Assembly: GCA_002271215.1 (NCBI GenBank)
Contig: CP018628.1
Span: 2,666,001 to 2,730,000, forward strand
Length of the DNA: 64,000 bases
Origin: Lelliottia jeotgali
GTDB taxonomy: Bacteria > Pseudomonadota > Gammaproteobacteria > Enterobacterales > Enterobacteriaceae
Direction: 5' to 3'
A model generated the notes under the pieces. It saw nothing but the letters and a program-made list of their open reading frames with translations. It did not search any database and had not been told where the DNA came from. The position numbers and the translations under genes were made by a program. Within the stretch, counting starts at the first letter, position 1; the number at the start of each line of letters is the position of its first letter. Of the stretch, positions 9,926-21,357 are shown piece after piece.

Positions 9926-10495
9926 CTAGTAGGTCACGCTAACGTTAATGGTGTCCGTATAGGTTCCTGGAACCACAGTCACGCTGTTGCCGCCCCCAGT
10001 AATTCGGCCATACAAGGTGTAACTGTCGACGCCGCCTGCGGTGGAGGCCACCGGAAGTGGTGCGTTGTTGGCGACAATGTTGTTAAATCCGCTGTCGCTA
10101 AACAGGCTATAGGCCACGCCCTGTGCGGTGTTAGCGGTGTTGACCAGATAGCGGGCTGGCGTGCCTGGTGTACCGACAACGGTGCCCGGCGCAGTGGAGT
10201 TGGTATTCCCGGTAATCGCTACCGTATAGCTGGCGGTCGTACACTGAATGGTGAAAGTGTTGCCCCCGCTGGCACCCGCTAGCTGGGTGGTGAGGGTCGA
10301 GAAGGTGGCGGGATGCGTCCCGAAGTCGAGGCTACCGAAGTTAATACCGTTTTGCGTCGGAGAGCCGTTGATCAGGCAACCGTTGGTTAAGGTCAACGTC
10401 GCGCCGATGGTCCCGCTGCTGGTCACCGCCATCGCCTGATGCGCCGCTAACGCCAGCATACTGCCCGTACAGATCAGAAGGAGTTTATTTTTCAT
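9926..10495 (-). CDS. Spore coat U domain major pilin (CsuA/B-like)
   Basis: First gene of the pilus operon, 189 residues. Signal peptide MKNKLLLICTGSMLALAAHQAMA precedes one SCPU domain with a Cys pair (NGCLINGSP; IQCTTASYTV) and the closing strand GTYTDTINVSVTY. Rich in Thr, Ser, Gly and Asn, as expected of an exported rod subunit. Position and size fit the major subunit CsuA/B, which polymerises into thin archaic chaperone-usher pili that promote attachment to abiotic surfaces in Acinetobacter. Function inferred from family. Confidence 0.83.
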   Translation of the reverse strand: MKNKLLLICTGSMLALAAHQAMAVTSSGTIGATLTLTNGCLINGSPTQNGINFGSLDFGTHPATFSTLTTQLAGASGGNTFTIQCTTASYTVAITGNTNSTAPGTVVGTPGTPARYLVNTANTAQGVAYSLFSDSGFNNIVANNAPLPVASTAGGVDSYTLYGRITGGGNSVTVVPGTYTDTINVSVTY

Positions 10496-10928
10496 TTACA
10501 GCCCTCCAGTAAATGTTGCCCTTCATTTTCGTATTTTATTGATACCACTCAATCTGTTAGCACCACTAAACATTCCCAATCAGCGCTTATTGAGAATTTA
10601 GTTTATGGATCAGGGTTCAACCACTTAGGCTGTTTTGACTCATACTTTTGCCGTATTGCTCTGTTATTCATCTTTAAAACAATGAGTTATGATTTTTTAA
10701 AGATGCTTATTACCCTCTAAACAGAGGATATATTCATCATAATGTGATTAGCATCACAATATATCGCGTCATCTTGAGCAACAAATTTAATAAAACTTAA
10801 AAAATTGTTGTATCTCCATACGCTTTACTTCAATTTATGCGATGAATGCATTGGCGCGCTGAAATTAAAAAATTATATGACTCAGCGCACTGATGAAAAC
10901 TTAGGCGCATAACAGAGGGTCTTTTTTC
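10496..10928. promoter_or_regulatory. Divergent control region of the pilus operon and the symporter
   Basis: 433 bases without a gene, clearly more AT-rich than the flanks. It must hold the promoters of the minus-strand pilus operon and the plus-strand symporter. The only site I can support is a consensus CRP box at 10743-10758. No sigma-28 or other specific operator was recognised. Confidence 0.6.
10743..10758. promoter_or_regulatory. Consensus CRP-binding site
   Basis: TGTGA-TTAGCA-TCACA, both half-sites perfect. It lies about 170 bases upstream of the symporter start and 248 bases upstream of the pilus operon start, so either or both could be cAMP-CRP controlled. The symporter is the more natural target. 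Confidence 0.7.
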
Positions 10929-12188
10929 GTGGCAAGTGCAAACAAACTCACGCTGTTCATCGTGATTTTCATGCTGGCGGGTATTCTTTCAGGGGCAGTC
11001 ATTCACGAGTACGCGTCACCCGACGCTATCGCGACCTGGGCAGACAACATCACACTCCTCACCGATATTTTCCTCCGACTGATCAAGATGGTTATCGCTC
11101 CGCTGGTGTTTAGCACACTGACGGTGGGCATCATGAAACTCGGCGAAACCTCCACCATTGGTCGTGTCGGCGGCAAAGCCATGGTGTGGTTTATCAGTTC
11201 CTCAGTGCTGTCTATTCTGGTGGGCTTATTTATCGTCACGCTGGAACAACCCGGCGCGGGCCTGAATCTGGCGATCCCGGTTGAATCTGTTGATACAGGG
11301 CTGGCCGTCAGCGGCATGTCATTAAAGGGATTCCTGTCGCACACCATCCCGACCAGTATTGTCGGCGCGATGGCGAATAACGAAATTCTGCAGATCGTGG
11401 TCTTCTCAATGTTCTTCGGCATTGGCGGCGCGTCTCTCGGCGAGAAATTCAACGCTCCGCTCGTCGCGGCGCTGGATGTGGTGTCTCACATCATGCTGAA
11501 AGTGACGGGATACGTAATGTACGTTGCGCCACTGGCTATTTTCGCGGCGATCTCATCGGTTATTGCGACGCAGGGGCTGGGTATTTTGCTTAACTACGCG
11601 TCATTTATTGGCGGATATTACGTAGCCATTCTGCTCACCTGTCTGGTGCTGCTGGCTGTGGGCTATATGGTGCTGAAAAAAGAGGTCTTCCGCCTGGTCA
11701 GCATGCTGAAAGATCCGGTTCTGGTGGCGTTTACAACCAGTAGTTCGGAAGCGGCGTACCCGAAAACGCTGGAACAACTCACCCGCTTTGGCTGCTCACG
11801 CAATATCGTGTCATTCGTTTTGCCAATCGGTTATTCCTTTAACCTGGTAGGCTCAATGGTGTATTGCTCTTTTGCGTCGATGTTTATCGCCCAGGCTTAT
11901 AATATCCATCTGAGTTTTGCCGAAGTGACGGTTCTGATGCTGACACTGATGCTGGCCTCAAAAGGCATCGCTGGCGTACCGCGCTCGGCGCTTGTGGTGT
12001 TAGCTGCAACCATTCCGAGCTTCCATATTCCAGTGGCGGGTATTTTGCTGCTGATGGGGATCGATCATTTCCTCGATATGGGCCGTTCCGCGATTAACGT
12101 GCTGGGCAACGGCATTGCAACCGCGATGCTGGCACAAAATGAGGGACTGCTGGAAGAAGAGCCGGAGCTGGTGCAGCAGGAAGCGTAA
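10929..12188 (+). CDS. DAACS-family dicarboxylate/amino-acid:cation symporter, atypical ion-site motif
   Basis: Inner-membrane secondary transporter of the GltP/DctA fold, 419 residues, with about eight helices and two re-entrant hairpins. GTG start after AGAGGG. The serine-rich hairpin 1 motif is present (TSSSEAAYP, 270-278), as is the substrate-binding helix motif DMGRSAIN (383-390), whose Arg suggests an acidic substrate. However, the normally invariant NxDG motif reads NLVGS (305-309), so the cation-binding Asp is Val, and hairpin 2 reads GVPRSALV rather than the usual GVPGSGF type. Ion coupling or substrate may therefore differ from DctA/GltP. Next to the aspartate receptor operon, but that link is only suggestive. 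Confidence 0.85.
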   Translation: MASANKLTLFIVIFMLAGILSGAVIHEYASPDAIATWADNITLLTDIFLRLIKMVIAPLVFSTLTVGIMKLGETSTIGRVGGKAMVWFISSSVLSILVGLFIVTLEQPGAGLNLAIPVESVDTGLAVSGMSLKGFLSHTIPTSIVGAMANNEILQIVVFSMFFGIGGASLGEKFNAPLVAALDVVSHIMLKVTGYVMYVAPLAIFAAISSVIATQGLGILLNYASFIGGYYVAILLTCLVLLAVGYMVLKKEVFRLVSMLKDPVLVAFTTSSSEAAYPKTLEQLTRFGCSRNIVSFVLPIGYSFNLVGSMVYCSFASMFIAQAYNIHLSFAEVTVLMLTLMLASKGIAGVPRSALVVLAATIPSFHIPVAGILLLMGIDHFLDMGRSAINVLGNGIATAMLAQNEGLLEEEPELVQQEA

Positions 12189-12199
12189 GACGTAAAAAA

Positions 12200-12267
12200 G
12201 CCGGGTGGCGCTTACCCGGCCTACAACGTGATTTCCGTAGGCCCGTGCAAGCGCAGCGCCGCCGGGC
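12200..12267. repeat. REP/BIME element
   Basis: Two inverted REP units (GCCGGGTGGCGCTTACCCGGCCTAC and a diverged partner ending GCCGCCGGGC) between the convergent symporter and cheW. Typical enterobacterial 3'-end repeat. Confidence 0.85.
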
Positions 12268-12271
12268 AAAA

Positions 12272-12297
12272 AAAAGGAAGGCAGATGCCTTCCTTTT
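12272..12297 (-). terminator. Terminator after cheW (probably bidirectional)
   Basis: Eleven-base-pair stem AAAAGGAAGGC with loop AGAT, ending in T runs on both strands. Located 14 bases after the cheW stop. It closes the motAB-cheAW transcript and separates it from the accessory insert. Confidence 0.85.
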
Positions 12298-12310
12298 AAC
12301 ATCACTAACC

Positions 12311-12814
12311 TTATGCCACGTGGCTTGCCGCGATATCCAGCAGAGCCATCTCGTCGCTGTTCAGCAGTTTCTCGATGTTCACCAGAATCAGCATCCGATC
12401 GCCCAGTGCGCCCAGACCGGTCAGATATTCGGTCGACAGCGTCACCGCAAATTCCGGAGCCGGACGGATCTGGTCGGCGGTCAGGGACAGCACGTCAGAC
12501 ACGCCATCGACCACAATACCCACCACGCGCTGGCCCAGATTCAGGACGATCACCACGGTATTGTCGTTATACTCCACGTCACCCTGGCTGAATTTCACGC
12601 GCAGGTCGACGATAGGGACAATTACTCCACGCAGGTTGGTCACACCTTTAATGAAGGAAGGCGTGTTGGCAATGCGAGTCACCTGATCGTAGCCGCGAAT
12701 CTCCTGCACTTTAAGAATATCGATGCCGTACTCTTCATCGCCTAAAGTGAAAACCAGGAATTCCTGCCCTGATGGCTCGCCGGCCAGTTTCGTTACATTA
12801 CTCATACCGGTCAT
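12311..12814 (-). CDS. cheW: CheW chemotaxis coupling protein
   Basis: Cytoplasmic adaptor joining MCP signalling tips to the CheA P5 domain. 167 residues, same length as E. coli CheW, beginning [24 protein letters not shown] and containing the SH3-like double barrel with [15 protein letters not shown]. Lies 20 bases after cheA and is last in the mot-che operon; a terminator follows. Confidence 0.97.
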   Translation of the reverse strand: MTGMSNVTKLAGEPSGQEFLVFTLGDEEYGIDILKVQEIRGYDQVTRIANTPSFIKGVTNLRGVIVPIVDLRVKFSQGDVEYNDNTVVIVLNLGQRVVGIVVDGVSDVLSLTADQIRPAPEFAVTLSTEYLTGLGALGDRMLILVNIEKLLNSDEMALLDIAASHVA

Positions 12815-12834
12815 GTTTTTACCTTCTTAACTAA

Positions 12835-14874
12835 TCAGGCGGCTGTGTACGCCACACGTTGTTCACGATTTAAACCCTGAAGCGCCGACACATCGACGAT
12901 CAGTGCGACGCTGCCATCGCCAAGGATGGTGGCAGCTGAAATTCCCGGCACTTTGCGGTAGTTGCTTTCGAGGTTTTTCACCACCACCTGGTGCTGACCA
13001 ATCAACTGATCGACCAGCAGCGCATAGCGGCGACCCGCGCTTTGCAGAATAACCACGATGCCCTGAGTCGCTTCGGTTTTCGCCCCGTCGACTTCAAACA
13101 CTTTCCACAACTCTACCAGCGGCAGGTATTCACCACGCACTTCGAGCACGCGTTCGCCGCCTGCCAGCGGATGCAAATCTTCATCACGCGGCTGCAGGGA
13201 TTCCATCACCGCATTCAGCGGCAGAATAAACACTTCACCCGCGACTTTGACCGACATCCCGTCAAGGATCGCCAGCGTCAGCGGGAGCAGAATCCGAATC
13301 GTAGTACCCGAACCTTGCTTAGATTTGATCTCAACGTGGCCGCCCATCTCCTGGATATTACGTTTCACCACGTCCATGCCCACGCCACGCCCGGACACGT
13401 CAGTCACCTGCTCAGCCGTCGAGAAACCAGGCGCGAAGATCAGCATTCCCACTTCTTCGTCGGTCATGTTTTCGTTAACCGACATGCCTTGCGAAAGCGC
13501 TTTCGCCAGAATACGTTCACGATTCAGACCCGCGCCGTCATCGGTAACTTCGATGCAGATGTTCCCGCCCTGATGTTCTGCGGAGAGAATCAGGTTGCCG
13601 ACCGGGGATTTCCCCGCCGCAATACGGTTTTCCGGGGATTCGATACCGTGGTCGAGGCTGTTACGTACCAGGTGCGTTAACGGATCGATAATGCGCTCAA
13701 TCAGGCTCTTATCCAGCTCGGTAGAACTTCCGAGCTGAGTCAGTTCAATTTGCTTATTGAGTTTACTGGCCAAATCGCGAACCAGGCGCGGGAAACGGCT
13801 GAACACGTATTCCATCGGCATCATACGGATGGACATCACCGATTCTTGCAGGTCACGGGCGTTACGTTGTAACTGACCCATGCTGGTAATCAGATCGCCG
13901 TGCGTCACCGGGTCCAGTTCGTTAGAACGTTGCGCCAGCATCGACTGGGTAATCACCAGCTCGCCGACCAGGTTAATCAGCTGATCGACCTTCTCTACCG
14001 CGACGCGGATACTGGTTGATTCGCTGCTGCGGGCGGCCGGTTTTTCACGCTCAGCGCGGTTAGGTGCGCCCGTTTCAGTTGGCACGGCTTTCAGCGCAGG
14101 CGCTGAGGCAACAACGGCTGGCGCGCTGGCTTCTGGTGCGGCCAGGACTTCGGCCACTTCAGCAGGCGCTTCAACGGCAGCCGCTTCGGTTTCAAAGGTA
14201 ATCTGGTCGGCTTCAATCACGAAGCACAGTACCGCGACAATATCATCCTGACCGATACCACCATCAATGGTGGCAGCCAGGCTGTCCGGTCCTTTGACGA
14301 TATTGCTTAACGTCGCCAGATTGCCCAGTTCTTCTTCCAGCAGATTGACTTCACTCTCTTTCAGACGAGAGAGAACCACGCGCAGCTTTTCTTCGGCTGC
14401 TGGCGGGGTCGCGTCTTCTGACGCCAGTGCATCTACCACACTCAATTTTGCCGCGCTGACCGCAGGTGCAGCCGCTTCGCCCTTCGCTTCCAGAGCTAAC
14501 TGGCGCAGAGCGTTGCAGATGTATTCAAAGCTTGCAGCATCTGGCTCTTGCGAGCTTTTATAGGCGTCGAGCTGTTCCTGCATAATATCTTTGGTTTCCA
14601 AAAACAGGTTAATAATGTCGGTGTTGAGCTGCATCTCACCGCGACGAGCTTCATCCAGCAGGTTCTCCATTAAATGGGTCGTTTCCTGCAGAACGGTAAA
14701 ACCAAATGTACCGGCACCACCTTTAATGGAATGTGCTGCACGGAAAATGGCGTTGAGCTGTTCTGAATCCGGCGCCTCAGGCACTAAATTCAGCAGATGC
14801 TGCTCCATGTCCGCCAACAACTCGTCGGCTTCATCAAAAAACGTCTGGTAAAAATCGCTAATATCCATGCTCAC
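12835..14874 (-). CDS. cheA: CheA chemotaxis histidine kinase
   Basis: Autophosphorylating kinase that feeds CheY and CheB. GTG start (VSMDIS) preceded by GAGGT, which overlaps the motB stop. Domains: P1 phosphotransfer with His48 in FRAAHSIKGGAGTFGF; P2 with acidic and Ala/Pro-rich linkers (about 150-285); P3 dimerisation (DQLINLVGELVITQSM); P4 ATPase with HLVRNSLDHGIE, DDGAGLNRE and GRGVGMDVVKRNI; P5 CheW-like (about 545-679). 679 residues against 654 in E. coli, the extra length being in the Ala/Glu/Pro-rich linkers around P2. Confidence 0.97.
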   Translation of the reverse strand: MSMDISDFYQTFFDEADELLADMEQHLLNLVPEAPDSEQLNAIFRAAHSIKGGAGTFGFTVLQETTHLMENLLDEARRGEMQLNTDIINLFLETKDIMQEQLDAYKSSQEPDAASFEYICNALRQLALEAKGEAAAPAVSAAKLSVVDALASEDATPPAAEEKLRVVLSRLKESEVNLLEEELGNLATLSNIVKGPDSLAATIDGGIGQDDIVAVLCFVIEADQITFETEAAAVEAPAEVAEVLAAPEASAPAVVASAPALKAVPTETGAPNRAEREKPAARSSESTSIRVAVEKVDQLINLVGELVITQSMLAQRSNELDPVTHGDLITSMGQLQRNARDLQESVMSIRMMPMEYVFSRFPRLVRDLASKLNKQIELTQLGSSTELDKSLIERIIDPLTHLVRNSLDHGIESPENRIAAGKSPVGNLILSAEHQGGNICIEVTDDGAGLNRERILAKALSQGMSVNENMTDEEVGMLIFAPGFSTAEQVTDVSGRGVGMDVVKRNIQEMGGHVEIKSKQGSGTTIRILLPLTLAILDGMSVKVAGEVFILPLNAVMESLQPRDEDLHPLAGGERVLEVRGEYLPLVELWKVFEVDGAKTEATQGIVVILQSAGRRYALLVDQLIGQHQVVVKNLESNYRKVPGISAATILGDGSVALIVDVSALQGLNREQRVAYTAA

Positions 14875-14878
14875 GCTA

Positions 14879-15808
14879 TCACCTCGGATTGGCTGGTGGC
14901 GATGTTGGAACGGCAGCCGAAGGAACTGCCCCTGGCTGTTTTAAATCGTCCAGTGACTCATTCTGGCTTTCGGCGTTTTCGTGCAGAATGGTCTGCTCCG
15001 CCTGCTGATTGAGCACTAAAAGACTGATACGACGGTTAATGGCATCGTCCGGGCCACGGTCGGTGACGCGCATGGTGGCGGCCATACCGACGACGCGCAG
15101 GACTTTGCCTTCATCAAGCCCACCGATAACCAGCTCGCGACGCGAGGCGTTGGCACGATCGGCAGAAAGCTCCCAGTTGCTGTATCCCTTCTCGCCGTTG
15201 GCATACGGGAAGTCGTCCGTATGACCAGAGAGGCTGATGCGATTAGGAATACCGTTCAGCACCGGCGCAATACCGCGCAGAATATCGCGCATGTAAGGCT
15301 CGACTTCCGCGCTGCCGGTTTTGAACATCGGGCGGTTCTGGCTATCAATAATCTGGATACGTAACCCTTCCTGCACCAGATCAATTTTTAAATGCGGACG
15401 CAGCGCGCGCAGTTTTGGGTCCGCCTCGATGAGCTGATCGAGGTCGCCACGCAGTTTTTTCAACCGCGCTTGCTCCATGCGTTTTTTAAGCTCGTCGATA
15501 TTAGGCTCTCGTTTCACTTCACCCTTTTGTTGGGTGTAGTCATCACCGCCACCGGGGATCACGCTTTCACTGTTAGAAATACGCTGTCCACCCGTGACCG
15601 CCGTCGCCAGCGGTGTTCTGAAATACTCCGCAATCTGAATCAGCTCTTTCGGGCTGGAAATGGAGATCAGCCACATCACCAGGAAAAACGCCATCATTGC
15701 GGTCATAAAGTCCGCATAAGCGATTTTCCACGAGCCATGAGAGCCGCCGCCATGACTTTTGTGCTTGCGCTTTTTGACTATGACGATGGGATGGGACTGA
15801 TTTTTCAT
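14879..15808 (-). CDS. motB: MotB flagellar stator protein
   Basis: Stator subunit anchoring MotA to peptidoglycan. 309 residues: basic N-terminus, a single membrane helix with the proton-carrying Asp in [16 protein letters not shown] (residue 33), a plug region, and an OmpA-like peptidoglycan-binding domain (about 150-270, [26 protein letters not shown]). Start overlaps the motA stop. Confidence 0.97.
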   Translation of the reverse strand: MKNQSHPIVIVKKRKHKSHGGGSHGSWKIAYADFMTAMMAFFLVMWLISISSPKELIQIAEYFRTPLATAVTGGQRISNSESVIPGGGDDYTQQKGEVKREPNIDELKKRMEQARLKKLRGDLDQLIEADPKLRALRPHLKIDLVQEGLRIQIIDSQNRPMFKTGSAEVEPYMRDILRGIAPVLNGIPNRISLSGHTDDFPYANGEKGYSNWELSADRANASRRELVIGGLDEGKVLRVVGMAATMRVTDRGPDDAINRRISLLVLNQQAEQTILHENAESQNESLDDLKQPGAVPSAAVPTSPPANPR

Positions 15809-16692
15809 GCGTCCTCAGTCGTCGTCTGTTGGTTTGGGTTTTTCACGGCGCGCACGTGTTCTTCAAGCTCGATGAACGACGGACGTTCGCTGGAATACAG
15901 AGTTTTACGTCCGAATTCCACCGCGATTGGCGGTGCATAACCGTTCAGGTTAGAGAGCAACGTTATCTTCACGCACTGCATCATCTTGGTAGTTTCAGCA
16001 CTTTTCTGGCGCAGCACGCTTGCCAGCGGAGAGATAAATCCGTAAGCGAGAAGAATACCGAGGAATGTTCCCACCATTGCGTGGGCAATCAGCGCCCCCA
16101 ACTCAGCCGCTGGACGATCGGCGGACGCCAGGGCATGAACCACGCCCATTACCGCCGCGACGATACCGAATGCGGGCAAGGAGTCACCCACCAGCGCCAG
16201 GGCGTTAGCTGGCACTTCGGATTCGCTTTCGTGCGTTTCGATCTCTTCGTCCATCAGCGCTTCGATTTCGAAGGTGTTCATGTTGCCGCTGATAATCAGT
16301 CGCAGATAATCGACGATGAAATCCAGCATCATCGCGTCGGCGAGAATACGTGGATAGCTGGCAAAAATTTCACTCTCTTTCGGGTTCTCAATATCACGCT
16401 CCAGCGAGAACATGCCTTGTTGACGCGATTTCGCCATTAAGCGATAGAGCAGCGCCAGCAAATCCATATACATGCTTTTGGTGTATTTCGAACGACGAAA
16501 CAGCAACGGGAGCGCCTTCAGCGTCCCTTTGATTGATTTACCGTTGTTACCAACGATAAAAGCACCTACCCCTGCGCCGCCGATGATAATCAGTTCAGCC
16601 GGTTGATAGAGTGCTCCCAGGTGTCCGCCGGTCATCATATAACCGCCGAAAACTGTACCGATAACAACCAGGTAACCTAATAAGATAAGCAC
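15805..16692 (-). CDS. motA: MotA flagellar stator protein
   Basis: Inner-membrane proton-channel subunit of the stator. 295 residues, GTG start ([13 protein letters not shown]) preceded by AAGGATGATG. Four membrane helices, with the large cytoplasmic loop carrying the motor-interaction residues ([22 protein letters not shown]) and the late proline-containing helices ([18 protein letters not shown]). First gene of the mot-che operon. I could not find a good sigma-28 match in the 66 bases between the flhC terminator and this start. Confidence 0.97.
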   Translation of the reverse strand: MLILLGYLVVIGTVFGGYMMTGGHLGALYQPAELIIIGGAGVGAFIVGNNGKSIKGTLKALPLLFRRSKYTKSMYMDLLALLYRLMAKSRQQGMFSLERDIENPKESEIFASYPRILADAMMLDFIVDYLRLIISGNMNTFEIEALMDEEIETHESESEVPANALALVGDSLPAFGIVAAVMGVVHALASADRPAAELGALIAHAMVGTFLGILLAYGFISPLASVLRQKSAETTKMMQCVKITLLSNLNGYAPPIAVEFGRKTLYSSERPSFIELEEHVRAVKNPNQQTTTEDA

Positions 16693-16758
16693 GACATCAT
16701 CCTTCCGCTAGTGACTATGGCAGGACGTCCAGTTCGAAGGCATAACCGGATCGCAGGG

Positions 16759-16791
16759 TAAAAAAAAGCAGCGGTAATTGCTTACCGCTGC
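16759..16791 (-). terminator. Terminator of flhDC
   Basis: Minus-strand hairpin with ten-base stem GCAGCGGTAA, loop GCAA, followed by eight T. It starts 25 bases beyond the flhC stop and separates the flhDC transcript from motA. Confidence 0.88.
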
Positions 16792-16815
16792 TGGAATCTT
16801 GCCCACGAGTTCGGG

Positions 16816-17394
16816 TTAAACAGCTTGTTCGATCTGTTCATCCAGCAGTTGTGGAATAATATCGGCAGCTTCCGGGGAAAGTTTACGTCTTTTTACCGCA
16901 CGGGATGGCGGCTGGCATAAACTGCAGGCAAAGCTACCTGCTGGCTGATGAGCATGGGTGATAAAGTTGCCGTCACAGCAGTTACAGCGCGACAATTGCA
17001 ACAGACCACTCTCAACAAAGCGCACCAGAGTCCAGGCGCGGGTCAGTGCCAGTAAAGGCCCTTCTTCCGGCTGGGGACATTGTTCAAGGTAGAGTTTGTA
17101 AGCTTTAATCACGGCGTCCACGCCGCTACACAAACCTGTTTTCAGAAGAAATTGCCAGGCGTTGCAAAACATCGATGCATGGATGTTTTGCTCCCAGGTC
17201 ATAAACCAGTCCGTTGAAAACGGCAGCATACCTTTCGGTGGCGGACTGCCGCGCAATTCTTTGTACAATTTGATAAGACGACCGCGGCTCAGTTGAGTCT
17301 CGCTTTCCAGCATTTGTAAGCGAGCACCCAACGTGATCAGTTCCATTGCCAACTGAATGTCGCGAGCTTCCTGAACAATGCTTTTTTCGCTCAT
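16816..17394 (-). CDS. flhC: FlhC flagellar master transcriptional activator subunit
   Basis: DNA-binding subunit of the FlhD4C2 activator of class II flagellar genes. The second of two tandem ATGs gives [14 protein letters not shown] and 192 residues as in E. coli; the first ATG overlaps the flhD stop (TAATG). Zinc-binding cysteines are visible in CNCCDG and CSLC near the C-terminus. The Pro-rich loop [12 protein letters not shown] and the body match E. coli closely. Confidence 0.97.
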   Translation of the reverse strand: MSEKSIVQEARDIQLAMELITLGARLQMLESETQLSRGRLIKLYKELRGSPPPKGMLPFSTDWFMTWEQNIHASMFCNAWQFLLKTGLCSGVDAVIKAYKLYLEQCPQPEEGPLLALTRAWTLVRFVESGLLQLSRCNCCDGNFITHAHQPAGSFACSLCQPPSRAVKRRKLSPEAADIIPQLLDEQIEQAV

Positions 17395-17396
17395 CA

Positions 17397-17747
17397 TTAA
17401 GCCCTTTTCTTGCGGGCCACTTCGTCAGGCTGGCTGATTTCGGTGAGAAGGCGGGTGGAAAGCAAAATTCCGGTGTGGATCTGTTGCAGATCGTCAACGC
17501 GTGAATCCTGGGTCAGACGGGTAATGGTCTGATGACTGTCGAAGCGGAACTGACAAACCAGCTGATTGGTTTCTGCCAGTTTGACCATCTGAGGGAGGGT
17601 TAATCCGCCGAGCGTTGTTGCCATCTCTTCGCTGATACCCAGACGGAACATTGCGGACGGTTTGTCCTGACTAATCAAACGCTGCGCAAGTAATAAGTAT
17701 GACAAATTAATGTCATAGACATGTTTCAGCATCTCGGATGTATGCAT
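17397..17747 (-). CDS. flhD: FlhD flagellar master transcriptional activator subunit
   Basis: Partner of FlhC. I place the start at ATG 17747 ([24 protein letters not shown]), giving 116 residues as in E. coli. An open frame continues upstream, but its Phe-rich translation has no counterpart in FlhD. GGATGGGA lies just before the start. Residues for FlhC contact and tetramer formation are conserved ([33 protein letters not shown]). Confidence 0.96.
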   Translation of the reverse strand: MHTSEMLKHVYDINLSYLLLAQRLISQDKPSAMFRLGISEEMATTLGGLTLPQMVKLAETNQLVCQFRFDSHQTITRLTQDSRVDDLQQIHTGILLSTRLLTEISQPDEVARKKRA

Positions 17748-17940
17748 TTTTCCCATCCAGAATAACCAACTATTATTTTTATGCGGTAAGACCGCACCCC
17801 GTGATGTCGCCGGGAAAACCCCGGTAAAAAAAAAGAAAAGGCGAAAATGCATAGTCGAATTAAGGGGTAAACTGGATAAAACACGCGATGTTTAAATGAT
17901 GATCCCTTTCCTACGCGCTTTATCAATTCTTACAAATAAC

Positions 17941-17954
17941 TAAGATTTTTCCTA
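17941..17954 (-). promoter_or_regulatory. RcsAB box of flhDC
   Basis: Minus-strand TAGGAAAAATCTTA, identical to the E. coli flhDC RcsAB box as I recall it, located just downstream of the expected transcription start. Binding by RcsB with RcsA represses motility on envelope stress. Confidence 0.8.
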
Positions 17955-18021
17955 ATTCGAGGCAACTCTACTCGTCAGTTTTGAGACATACAATGCAGCC
18001 CCTCCCGAAATTTAAAAAAAA

Positions 18022-18037
18022 TGTGATCCACGTCACA
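18022..18037. promoter_or_regulatory. Consensus CRP site of flhDC
   Basis: TGTGA-TCCACG-TCACA with perfect half-sites. Its centre lies about 70 bases upstream of the inferred flhDC start, matching the class I arrangement known in E. coli. Confidence 0.85.
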
Positions 18038-18542
18038 CAATTTAAGCCATAAACTCAGATTAATCCATCAGTATGACTTCTAAGTTGGTTGTTTTTTGCT
18101 CAAAGAGTACACTTTTATATTCTGAATGAACGAATACTCATGCAGAGGGATGAACATTCCCCGCATACGGCTCTTTTGGTTTAAAACCCTTCTCTGTGCG
18201 CGGATTAGAGAATAAGCCCCTTGAGAAGGGGTAAAATAAAAACCCATAAAAAACATAACGTTAGTCGTTAAATAAAACTAACTAGTTTCAATGAGTAACG
18301 ATCGCCATTTTGTTGATAACGGGTTAAAACGATTCGTCGGCCAATTATTAACATTGTGGTATTTACGTTAAGTAGCACATTTCCGTGGTTATGTTGGGTT
18401 ATGACACTATTCGTTTTATAAGAATAATTAATGAATAATTATGATAAGCGTCACACCAATGTCGTATTGCCCTCTTGCGAAGCGCAAAGAATCGCGCTAA
18501 TGGTGATGAACCATCAGTCTCTGACAATCAAAGGAGTGAGCG

Positions 18543-18968
18543 ATGAGTTACTCTCATGTTCTTGTTTGCGTTGCAGTGACGCCAGAAAGCCATCAGCTCG
18601 TGGCACGCGCAGTTTCTATCGCCCGTCCGCTTAATGCGCGGGTTAGCCTGATTACTCTGGCGACCGAACCGGAAATGTACAATCAGCTTGCAGCCCCTAT
18701 GCTGGAAGACATTCGTGGTCTTTTACAGGAAGAGACGCAGGTGTTTTTGCAGGAGCTGGAGGAAAAGGCCCAGTACCCTATCGCACGGACTTTTATCGCC
18801 ACGGGGGAGCTAAGCGCACATATTCTCGATATTTGCCGTAAAGAACATGTCGACTTGGTCATTTGTGGCAACCACAACCACAGCTTTTTCTCACGCGCCG
18901 CGTGTTCAGCCAAAGCGATTGTAGGCTCAAGTCTGGTCGACGTACTGCTGGTTCCCCTCGGCAACTGA
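18543..18968 (+). CDS. uspC: UspC universal stress protein
   Basis: Cytoplasmic stress protein of the UspA fold, 141 residues, start MSYSHVLVCVAVTPES preceded by AAGGAG. Contains the family's C-terminal segment (ICGNHNHSFFSRAACSAKAIVGSSLVDVLLVPL). UspC lies beside flhDC in E. coli too and affects motility and osmotic adaptation there; the neighbouring otsBA genes also respond to osmotic stress. Confidence 0.94.
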   Translation: MSYSHVLVCVAVTPESHQLVARAVSIARPLNARVSLITLATEPEMYNQLAAPMLEDIRGLLQEETQVFLQELEEKAQYPIARTFIATGELSAHILDICRKEHVDLVICGNHNHSFFSRAACSAKAIVGSSLVDVLLVPLGN

Positions 18969-18981
18969 TGCCGCCGAGGGG
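18954..18981 (+). terminator. Stem-loop at uspC/otsA convergent ends
   Basis: Nine-base stem CCCCTCGGC with GCCGAGGGG, overlapping the uspC stop. No T run follows, so it is a weak or factor-assisted terminator at best. Confidence 0.35.
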
Positions 18982-18987
18982 CTGAAC

Positions 18988-21229
<2,242 letters not shown>

Positions 21230-21250
21230 TTAACATCTCAGTAGCCATGT

Positions 21251-21259
21251 AAGTATAGA
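21251..21259 (-). promoter_or_regulatory. -10 element of otsBA, sigma-S-like
   Basis: Minus-strand TCTATACTT about 60 bases upstream of otsB matches the sigma-S-preferred extended -10 (KCTAYACTT). otsBA is a classical sigma-S target in E. coli. Confidence 0.5.
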
Positions 21260-21357
21260 CAGTGTGACGCTGCTCGCCATTTAGCAAACCGCCCACCAGC
21301 AAAGCTAGCAGGCGGCAAGGAGGTAGAACTAGACTTAAAAGTTGCGCCCGAATTTCC

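Larger units (their letters stand above)
17748..18542. promoter_or_regulatory. flhDC leader/promoter region and uspC upstream region
   Basis: 795 bases without a gene. From the flhD side it holds a 5' leader of about 210 bases, an RcsAB box at 17941-17954, a TAGAGT -10-like element near 17965-17970 and a consensus CRP site at 18022-18037. The rest (18040-18540) is AT-rich; I see no insertion sequence, RNA gene or credible ORF in it. The uspC start has its own AAGGAG. Confidence 0.75.

Noticed and set aside
17748..17852. N-terminal extension of FlhD (35 extra codons)
   Set aside because: Phe-rich translation without homology; E. coli FlhD starts at MHTSE and an RBS-like GGATGGGA precedes that ATG.
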